From assembly GCA_038276395.1 (NCBI GenBank), contig JBBQAA010000072.1, positions 1-12,888 on the forward strand: a stretch of 12,888 nucleotides of DNA. The letters are read 5' to 3'. Below are positions 6,362-12,888 of this stretch, piece after piece; within the stretch, counting starts at the first letter, position 1; every line of letters starts with the position of its first letter. This DNA comes from JBBQAA01 sp038276395. Its GTDB lineage: Bacteria; Actinomycetota; Thermoleophilia; Solirubrobacterales; Solirubrobacteraceae. The translations under genes were made by a program, and so were the position numbers. Under the pieces are notes generated by a model. It did no database searches. It was not told the DNA's origin and was given only the letters and a program-made list of their open reading frames with translations.

Positions 6362-7022
6362 CGCCTGGCGCTCGTCGCCCGCGCCACGCGGTACGAGCTG
6401 AAGGGCCCGCTCCGCAACAAGCGCGCGCTTCTTCAGCCTCGTGTTCCCGGTCGTACTGCTCGTCTGCCTCTCGGCGGCCTTCGGGCCGGGCACTCCCGCC
6501 GTCAGCTCGGGGCGCTGACGCGGCGCCGGGCGGCGCCCGTGCCCGCCTGGAGCATCGTCGTCTCGAGCTCGCTGGCCACGGCGATCCTCGCGCTCGCCTC
6601 GGCCGCGCTCATGCTCGCGATCGGCCGGCTCGTCTACGGCGTCGGCCTCTCGGCCCACGCTCGGCGCCAGCGCCATCACGCTCGGGCTCGCGACGGTCTC
6701 CTTCTGCGCCGTGGCCTTCGCGCGGTGGCGGCCGTCATCACCTCGCCCGACGCGGAGGGGCCGATCGTCCGCTTCGTGACCTTCCCCCTGTTCTTCGTCT
6801 CGGGGATCTGGCTCCCGGTCGGCGGCCTCCCGGCCGGGGTGAAGGTGGCGGGCGACGCGTTCCCGGTCGCGCCGCTGGCCGTGCCCTGCACCAGTTCGCG
6901 CGCGGAACGCTGTCCTCCGCCCTCGTGCCGAGGAACCTTGCGATCTCGCGGCGTGGGGCCTGGCGGCCACGGCGCTCGCGACCCGGCGCTTCTCCTGGCT
7001 GCCGTCGCGGACGACGGCGTGA
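6362..7022 (+). pseudogene. Decayed ABC-2 type permease
   Basis: Membrane subunit that would have paired with the ATPase relic upstream. Pieces in order: LALVARATRYELKGPLRNKRA (frame A), a shift near 6429, FFSLVFPVVLLVCLSAAFGPG, then an in-frame stop at about 6519. LTRRRAAPVPAW resumes at about 6517, so the middle of the protein (roughly 50 codons, including the usual YYVPG..-type loop) is missing. LASAALMLAIGRLVYGVGL follows, then a one-helix excursion to another frame (TLGASAITLGLATVSFCAVAF, about 6659-6720), a return for VAAVITSPDAEGPIVRFVTFPLFFVSGIWLPVGGLP, and two more shifts before FSWLPSRTTA and the TGA at 7020-7022. The motifs RRR..PVPAW and F.SGI..P are those of ABC-2 drug-export permeases. 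No start codon is recognisable. It ends 14 nt from the stop of the convergent 92-aa gene. Confidence 0.75.
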
Positions 7023-7036
7023 GGCCCGAGTCGCGC

Positions 7037-7315
7037 TCAGTTCCACTCGGGCGGGGCCAGCGTGCCCCGCTCGATGCCCGTCTGGATCGAGACCTTCCAG
7101 TGCTCGTCCATGGCCTGGAAGCGGCCCGTGGAGAGGAGGCCCTGGAAGAGCCGTGCGGCGCGCGAGCCGTCGAAGACCGACTTCACGCGCTGCGGGCCGC
7201 CGACGGCGGCGAGGTGCTTGCAGAGGTCGAGCTCCGAGTCGAGGTCGTACCCGAGCGCGCGCTCGGCGATGACGTCGACGTCGGGTCCCGCGCTCGTCTG
7301 ATGTCTGTTCGCCAT
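7037..7315 (-). CDS. Small soluble protein of unknown function (92 aa)
   Basis: I do not recognise a family. Residues 13-35 are acidic and helical (VDVIAERALGYDLDSELDLC), followed by KHLAAVGG, VFDGSRAARLFQGLLSTGRF, a Trp-containing helix (MDEHWKVSIQTGIERG) and a short TLAPPEWN tail. It has one Cys (31), no signal peptide and no membrane segment. The ATG at 7315 is preferred over a TTG at 7321 because GAGGA lies 7 nt upstream, one of the clearer ribosome binding sites in the window. It is 95 nt downstream of pntB and on the same strand, after a small hairpin, so it could be the last gene of the pnt operon or have its own promoter. Composition is less Ala/Arg-biased than shadow frames, supporting a real gene. 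Confidence 0.7.
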   Translation of the reverse strand: MANRHQTSAGPDVDVIAERALGYDLDSELDLCKHLAAVGGPQRVKSVFDGSRAARLFQGLLSTGRFQAMDEHWKVSIQTGIERGTLAPPEWN

Positions 7316-7322
7316 GCCCAAG

Positions 7323-7327
7323 TCCTC
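7323..7327 (-). promoter_or_regulatory. Ribosome binding site of the 92-aa gene
   Basis: GAGGA on the minus strand with 7-nt spacing to the ATG at 7315. It decides between the ATG and the TTG two codons upstream. Confidence 0.6.
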
Positions 7328-7391
7328 GTTCGGTCCCTTTCCCGATCCAACGGCCAGGCATGCACGAACTTGCGCGGAGAGGTGGACAGAT

Positions 7392-7405
7392 GGCCCTTGC
7401 GGGCC
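7392..7405 (-). terminator. Small hairpin just after pntB
   Basis: On the minus strand GGCCC-GCAA-GGGCC forms a 5-bp all-GC stem closed by a GNRA-type GCAA loop, starting 5 nt after the pntB stop. There is no T-tract. It may weakly separate pntB from the 92-aa gene, or stabilise the mRNA end. Confidence 0.35.
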
Positions 7406-7410
7406 CCGCG

Positions 7411-8831
<1,421 letters not shown>

Positions 8832-8835
<4 letters not shown>

Positions 8836-9149
8836 GACGTCGGCGGCCGCTCCGCCTCGGGGGAGCGCTCGTCGGGCTTTGCCTTGAACATCTCGAGCAT
8901 CCGATCGGTGACGAGGAAGCCGCCGACGACGTTGATCGTCCCGAAGGCGATGGCGATGACGAGCAGGATCTTGTTGAGGACGCCGTCCCCCGCCACCCCG
9001 GCGATGATGAGCCCGCCGAGCAGGACGATCCCGTGGATCGCGTTCGTGCCCGACATGAGCGGCGTGTGCAGGGTGTTCGGGACCTTGGAGATCACCGCGT
9101 AGCCGACGAAGCCGGCGAGCACGAGGATCGCGAGGTTCGTGATGAGCAT
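8832..9149 (-). CDS. pntAB: NAD(P) transhydrogenase subunit alpha part 2
   Basis: Short membrane subunit (105 aa) that completes membrane domain II with PntB. Three helices are seen: LITNLAILVLAGFVGYAVI (2-20), NAIHGIVLLGGLIIAGV (36-52) and LLVIAIAFGTINVVGGFLV (62-80). VPNTLHTPLMSGTNAIHG is the family hallmark; His39 is the likely proton-pathway histidine that stands in for the one missing from PntB. The C-terminus is hydrophilic (KPDERSPEAERPP). The ATG at 9149 is chosen over the longer upstream frame, which would run into pntAA and is Arg-rich. It has a good AGGAGG 10 nt upstream. It lies 5 nt after the pntAA stop and overlaps pntB by 4 nt, so the three genes are one operon. Confidence 0.95.
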
Positions 9150-9154
9150 GGTTC

Positions 9155-10291
9155 TCAGCCCTCCTCGGCTGCGGTGGTGGCGGCGGCCGGCTCGGGGTCG
9201 GGGTCCTGCCTGCCGGCCACGCACGCGCCCTTGATGATGTCGTCTGACCAGTCGAGGGAGAGCCGCCCGTCCTCCCCGGTCATCAGCTCGAGCAGCGACT
9301 GGATGTTCCGCGCGTAGAGCTGGGAGGCGTGCTCGGCGAGCGTCGAGGGGAGGTTCAGCGGCGCGAGGATCTTCACGCCGTGCTCGATCACGGTCTCGCC
9401 CGGCTGCGAGAGCTCGCAGTTGCCGCCCGCCTCGCCTGCGAGATCGACGATGACCGACCCCGGCTTCATGCCCTGCACCGCCTCGGCGGTGACGAGCTTC
9501 GGCGCCGGGCGGCCGGGCACGAGCGCCGTCGTGATGACGATGTCGACCTTGCCGATCGCCTCGGAGAGCTGCTTCTGCTGCTCGGCCTGCTGCTCCTCGG
9601 TCAGCTCCTTGGCGTAGCCGCCCTCCCCTTCGAGGTCGCCGCCGAGCTCGAACTCGAGGAACTTCGCGCCGAGCGACTCGACCTGCTCCTTGACCGCAGC
9701 GCGCACGTCGAAGGCCTGGACGACGGCGCCGAGGCGGCGCGCGGTGGCGATGGCCTGCAGGCCGGCCACGCCGGCGCCGAGGACGAGCACCGTGGCCGGG
9801 CGGATCGTGCCCGCGGCGGTCATGAGCATCGGCAGATAGCGGCCGAGCTCCTGGGCGCCGAGCAGCGCAGCACGGTAGCCGCCGACGTTGGCCTGGGAGG
9901 ACAGGGCGTCCATCGACTGGGCGCGCGAGATGCGTGGCACGGACTCGAGCGCGAAGGCGGTGACGCCCGCCGACTCGAGACGCTCGACGCCCTCCTTGTC
10001 GGTCAGCGGCTGCAGAAAGGAGACGAGCGTCTGCTCGGAGCCGAGCTTTCCGGCCTCCTCGGCGGAGGGCGGCGCGACCTTGACGACGACCTCGGCGCCC
10101 CAGGCGCCGCTCGCGTCGACGAGCTCGGCCCCGGCCTCGGAGAACGCCTCGTCGGGGATGAGCGCGCCCTCGCCGGCGCCGCGCTCGATCCGTACCGAGT
10201 GCCCGGCCTCGGTGAGCTTCTTCACCGTCTCGGGCACGAGCCCGACGCGGCGCTCGAGCTCTGCGGTCTCCTTGGGCACGCCGATCTGCAT
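9155..10291 (-). CDS. pntAA: NAD(P) transhydrogenase subunit alpha part 1
   Basis: Cytoplasmic NAD(H)-binding domain I of transhydrogenase, homologous to alanine dehydrogenase. The 378-aa protein begins with MQIGVPKET and has RRVGLVPETVKKL (14-26), RISRAQSMDALSSQANVGGY (120-139; the mobile loop with the Arg and Gln that contact NAD), and the Rossmann motif VLGAGVAGLQAIATARRLGA (170-189) with Asp195 at the end of the second strand. MKPGSVIVDLAGEAGGNCE (275-293) is also typical. A short, variable Glu/Gln-rich stretch (228-244) follows FLEFELGG. The C-terminus is Ala/Pro/Glu-rich. The split from PntAB follows the three-subunit layout of Thermus and Rhodospirillum. The start lies 11 nt after the stop of the S-component fusion gene with only a weak TAGGG before it, which implies co-transcription with the transporter genes. 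Confidence 0.97.
   Translation of the reverse strand: MQIGVPKETAELERRVGLVPETVKKLTEAGHSVRIERGAGEGALIPDEAFSEAGAELVDASGAWGAEVVVKVAPPSAEEAGKLGSEQTLVSFLQPLTDKEGVERLESAGVTAFALESVPRISRAQSMDALSSQANVGGYRAALLGAQELGRYLPMLMTAAGTIRPATVLVLGAGVAGLQAIATARRLGAVVQAFDVRAAVKEQVESLGAKFLEFELGGDLEGEGGYAKELTEEQQAEQQKQLSEAIGKVDIVITTALVPGRPAPKLVTAEAVQGMKPGSVIVDLAGEAGGNCELSQPGETVIEHGVKILAPLNLPSTLAEHASQLYARNIQSLLELMTGEDGRLSLDWSDDIIKGACVAGRQDPDPEPAAATTAAEEG
9160..9165 (-). promoter_or_regulatory. Ribosome binding site of pntAB inside the end of pntAA
   Basis: AGGAGG on the minus strand, encoded by the Glu-Glu-Gly end of pntAA, with 10-nt spacing to the pntAB ATG at 9149. It supports that start over the longer frame. Confidence 0.6.
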
Positions 10292-10302
10292 GGCGGCGGA
10301 CC

Positions 10303-12045
10303 CTACCGAACCGGCGCCAGCAGAAGGCCGGCGATCACCCCGGCGGAGCGCGCGAGGCGGAGCGCGCGCGGGGAGGCCGGCGGCGCGGCCGCCTGGGGTC
10401 TGTGTGCCTTCTTCCGGTGCGGACGGCGGGCCGGCGCGCGCCGCCGCTGCCCCGAGGGATGTGTCCGGGCCGCGGCGGCCGGGCGAGGGCTCGGCCGGGG
10501 CGCGGCCGCTACCCCCTCTCGGGGCACGGCGGCGAGCGGGAAGGTCCTCCCCCGCCGCGCGAGCTCGACCTGGCCGGTGACCCAGACCGGGGTCTGCGCG
10601 CTCTCGCGCGAGTAGCGGACGCTGCCGTCCGGGCGGGTCAGGCGGGCCAGGTAGATCAGCGGCGAGGGGGCGCCGCGGCGGTGCAGGCGCCCCGGGTCGC
10701 GGCCGAGGGCGATCACCCCCTGCACGGCCCAGGCCGTCGACTGGGCGTTGGAGAGGCCGTCCGCCTGGCCCCAGCCGCCGTCCCGGTCCTGGTGGCGGGC
10801 GAGCCAGCCGTAGCCCCGCGCGGCCGCGCGCCCGCGGCCGCGCCCCGCGGCGACGAGGGCCTGGAGGACGGCGCCCGTGTCGTCGGCGTCGCTCGCGCCG
10901 CCGCGGCGAAAGAAGTTCCAGCCGCCGTCCCGGTCCTGCTCGCGCTCGAGCCAGCGTGCGGCGGCGCTCACCCGCGCGGTGGGCGCCCCCGTGATCCCCA
11001 GGGCGAATACCCCGAAGGCGGTGAGGTTGACCTGGCCGTCGAACGACCCGTCGCGGCGGCGGTGGCGGGCGAGCGCGGCGACGAGGTCGCGACCGCCGAA
11101 GGAGCGTGGCGACACCCCCGCGGCGCCGAGCACGAGGATCGTCCGCTCGAGGTCTCCGGCGCTGCTCAGCCGGCGGGCGCCCGTGCGCAGGGAGTCGAGC
11201 GGCGAGCGTCCGCCGCGGGTCACGTCCTGCGGGTTCAGCCCGCCGGCCGCGAGCCCGAGCGCGGCCCAGCTCGTGTAGAGCGCCGAGGACGGCGCGCGCG
11301 GAGCGGCGCCGAAGCCGCCGTCGGCGTTCTGCGCGCGTACGAGGTAGGAGCGCGAGGATGCGGCGAGCGCCAGGGGCGAGGCAGCCAGGACCGCGAGCAC
11401 CGCAAAGGCGGCGACGGGCGCCGCCGCCGGGCGCCAGACCACCTGGGAGCGGCGGCGGAAACGGGCCAGCGCGCGGAATAGCGCCGACCCGAAGACGAGC
11501 GCGAAGAGGACGTTGCCCACCGCGTGGGCGATGTTCCAGGCCACCGAGGTCCCCAGGTCCATGGCCAGGAAGCGCCCGCCGAGGTCAGAGCCTCCGGCCA
11601 GCGAGGCGGTGCCGAAGTCGAGGATCGCGCCGAACATGAGCCCGGCCGCGCCGCAGGCTGCGGCGAGCGGCACGCGCCGCGCCGCCATCCGCTCCCCGCC
11701 GAGCCGGACGAGCACGGCGCCGAGGATCCCGCACAGCCCCCAGGCGAGCATCTGCCACGGCGTCCACGGACCCTGGCCGAAGAACACGTTGGAGGCGAGC
11801 GCGGCCACCGCGCCCACCGCGAAGCCCGCCGGTCCCCCGAGGGCGGCGCCGGCGATGAGCACGATGTCGGTCGTCGGCTTGACGTTCGGGACGGGCGCGA
11901 AGGCGATCCGCCCGAGCGCGGCGAGCGCGGCCAGCGTGGCGACGAGGGCGAGCACCCGGGCGGGCGGGCGCGAGCGCTCGTACCACGCGACGCCGACCGC
12001 GAGGGCGGCGAGGAGCAGCAGGAGGGAGGCGAGCGGCCAGGTCAT
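10303..12045 (-). CDS. ECF transporter S component fused to a squalene-cyclase/transcobalamin-like alpha-alpha barrel
   Basis: Substrate-binding membrane subunit of an energy-coupling-factor transporter carrying an extra domain. Residues 1-195 have about six helices and the S-component signature FAPVPNVKPTTDIVLIAG (48-65), GFAVGAVAALASNVFFGQGP (74-93) and WTPWQMLAWGLCGILGA (94-110). Residues 208-229 form another helix that looks like an internal signal anchor and should send the rest outside. Residues 230-500 hold five repeats of the prenyltransferase/squalene-cyclase type (QNADGGFG, RRDGSFDG, EQDRDGGWNF, HQDRDGGWGQ, TRPDGSVR), with DADDTG at 386-391. A Pro/Arg/Lys-rich linker (510-562) and a last hydrophobic helix (566-577) follow. 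The start overlaps the ATPase stop (ATGA). The NVKPTTD-type S components and intrinsic-factor-like barrels point to cobalamin, by inference only; another vitamin or lipid-like ligand is possible. No beta-domain (DUF4430) is present here. Confidence 0.85.
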   Translation of the reverse strand: MTWPLASLLLLLAALAVGVAWYERSRPPARVLALVATLAALAALGRIAFAPVPNVKPTTDIVLIAGAALGGPAGFAVGAVAALASNVFFGQGPWTPWQMLAWGLCGILGAVLVRLGGERMAARRVPLAAACGAAGLMFGAILDFGTASLAGGSDLGGRFLAMDLGTSVAWNIAHAVGNVLFALVFGSALFRALARFRRRSQVVWRPAAAPVAAFAVLAVLAASPLALAASSRSYLVRAQNADGGFGAAPRAPSSALYTSWAALGLAAGGLNPQDVTRGGRSPLDSLRTGARRLSSAGDLERTILVLGAAGVSPRSFGGRDLVAALARHRRRDGSFDGQVNLTAFGVFALGITGAPTARVSAAARWLEREQDRDGGWNFFRRGGASDADDTGAVLQALVAAGRGRGRAAARGYGWLARHQDRDGGWGQADGLSNAQSTAWAVQGVIALGRDPGRLHRRGAPSPLIYLARLTRPDGSVRYSRESAQTPVWVTGQVELARRGRTFPLAAVPREGVAAAPRPSPRPAAAARTHPSGQRRRAPARRPHRKKAHRPQAAAPPASPRALRLARSAGVIAGLLLAPVR

Positions 12046-12888
12046 GGGACGGGAACCGGGTCGGGGACGGTACGGGTCAGCAGCGCGGCGCCCGCCGCGG
12101 GCAGCAGGGCGCGGCCGGAGAGGATGCGCGCGGTCTCGGGGGCGAAGTACCAGCCGCCGGCGAGGACCTCGCCGGCCGGGCCGTCGGCCACGATCTCCCC
12201 CTCGCCGAGGAGCACGACGCGGCCGCCGAGCGCGGCGGCCAGCTCGGTGTCGTGGGTGGCGACGACGACCGCCGTACCCGCGGCGGCGGCGCGCGCGAGG
12301 TCGGCGACGAGCCGGTCGCGGTGCTCGGAGTCCATCCCCCGGGTGGGCTCGTCGAGCAGCAGCGCAGCGGGCCGCGCGGCGGGGGGCGGCGGCGCGACGA
12401 TGGCCAGCGCGAGGCGCTGCCGCTCCCCACCGGAGAGGTCGCGCGGGTGGCGGACGGCGGCGGCCTCGAGCCCGGCCGCGCGCAGGGCCTCCGGCCCCGC
12501 CTCCTCCCCCACCGTCTCGTGCACGAGGTAGTCGTTCGGGTTCTGCAGCAGCAGCGCGACCCGGCCCGCGGCGCTGAGCCTGCCGCGCGTGGGCTGCTCG
12601 AGCCCGGCGGCGATGCGCAGGAGCGTCGACTTCCCCGCGCCGTTGCGGCCCATGAGCGCGACGGTCTCCCCCGGCGCGACGGTAAGGGAGACGCCGCGCA
12701 GCGCGGTCGGGCCCTCGCGGCGCTCGCGCCAGATGCGCTCGAGCGCAAGGGCGGGAGCCGGCCCGGCGGCGCGGCGGCGGGAGCGGCGGGGCCGCGGCGG
12801 GGGGGCGGGCGGCGGGGCCGGCCGCGGGGGGGGCCCCCCCCCGGCCCCCCGCGGGCGCGGCCCCGTGTCGCGCGGCGGGGGCGGCGCC
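12042..12888 (-). CDS. ECF-type ABC transporter ATPase, N-terminal part beyond the window
   Basis: Energy-coupling ATPase (EcfA/CbiO-like) that should drive the S component encoded next. The frame is open to the right edge (about 281 codons seen). Counting from the Met at 12653: Walker A GRNGAGKST (2-10), Q-loop LLLQNPNDYL (34-43; typical of EcfA), signature LSGGERQRLALAI (73-85), Walker B ALLLDEPTRGMD (97-108) and H-loop VATHD (131-135). The fold begins upstream with ALALERIWRER and LRGVSLTVAPGE, so 12653 is not the start. Before that lies a Pro/Arg/Gly-only stretch encoded by pure G+C DNA, which reads as a linker; this suggests a fusion of two ATPase domains, the first lying outside the window, or a frame error there. 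Its stop overlaps the next gene (ATGA). No EcfT subunit is visible. Confidence 0.88.
   Translation of the reverse strand, partial: APPPPRDTGPRPRGAGGGPPPRPAPPPAPPPRPRRSRRRAAGPAPALALERIWRERREGPTALRGVSLTVAPGETVALMGRNGAGKSTLLRIAAGLEQPTRGRLSAAGRVALLLQNPNDYLVHETVGEEAGPEALRAAGLEAAAVRHPRDLSGGERQRLALAIVAPPPPAARPAALLLDEPTRGMDSEHRDRLVADLARAAAAGTAVVVATHDTELAAALGGRVVLLGEGEIVADGPAGEVLAGGWYFAPETARILSGRALLPAAGAALLTRTVPDPVPVP
12783..12865. repeat. A/T-free low-complexity tract with G8C9 core
   Basis: 83 consecutive bases contain no A or T. At 12826-12842 eight Gs are followed directly by nine Cs, a perfect palindromic block, and there are further G and C runs on each side. It lies in the presumed Pro-rich linker of the ATPase gene. 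Such homopolymers are prone to slippage and to base-calling error, so the local reading frame is uncertain. Confidence 0.75.

Noticed and set aside
4743..6401. Long plus-strand open frame opposite glpD and the receiver gene
   Set aside because: Its product is low-complexity Arg/Ala/Asp/Val-rich with no family features, and it lies antisense to two genes with clear motifs; such open shadow frames are normal at this GC content. Only its last part coincides with the ABC ATPase relic.
6308..6970. 220-codon minus-strand open frame across the permease relic
   Set aside because: Highly charged low-complexity product; the plus strand shows clear permease motifs in pieces.
11513..12577. Plus-strand open frames opposite the ECF genes
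   Set aside because: Arg/Pro/Ala/Ser-rich products opposite an ABC ATPase with all motifs and an S component.

Overview
The window is very GC-rich (stretches with no A or T), uses GTG and ATG starts, and is densely packed with stop/start overlaps. It looks like Actinomycetota. The Rho_N protein with an acidic/Arg-rich insert, the secreted-protein family next to glpD, and the ECF S-component fused to an alpha/alpha barrel suggest class Thermoleophilia (Solirubrobacterales/Gaiellales-like); this is inferred from recalled family features, not from a search. All intact genes except one (1370-1828) are on the minus strand.

Layout by coordinate: (1) 1-1238, minus: an OmpR-type response regulator overlapping a compact sensor histidine kinase that runs off the left edge. 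(2) 1370-1828, plus: a 152-aa protein of unknown function, divergent from the regulator and convergent with the next gene. (3) 5972-1838, minus: a compact run of a stand-alone Rcp1-type receiver, glpD (glycerol-3-phosphate dehydrogenase), a frameshift-ridden secreted-protein gene and a divergent Rho-family protein. (4) 6016-7022, plus: two adjacent pseudogenes, the C-terminal relic of an ABC exporter ATPase and a decayed ABC-2 permease. (5) 12888-7037, minus: an ECF-type ATPase (partial), an ECF S-component fused to a squalene-cyclase/transcobalamin-like barrel, the three-subunit proton-translocating transhydrogenase pntAA-pntAB-pntB, and a 92-aa unknown gene.

How the genes may work together: the ATPase and the S-component fusion overlap by 4 nt (ATGA) and should form part of one vitamin-type uptake transporter, with the barrel probably outside the membrane as a built-in capture domain. 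That unit runs into the transhydrogenase genes with an 11-nt gap, suggesting co-transcription of cofactor uptake and NADPH supply. GlpD feeds electrons from glycerol-3-phosphate to quinone and is translationally coupled to the receiver protein. The most unusual items are the Rho-family protein, which keeps both Walker motifs but lacks the catalytic Glu, the arginine finger and the Q-loop, and the S-component/barrel fusion, which carries a DxDD motif like that of class II terpene cyclases. Frameshifts are confined to two intervals while every flanking gene is intact, which favours real gene decay over general sequencing error.
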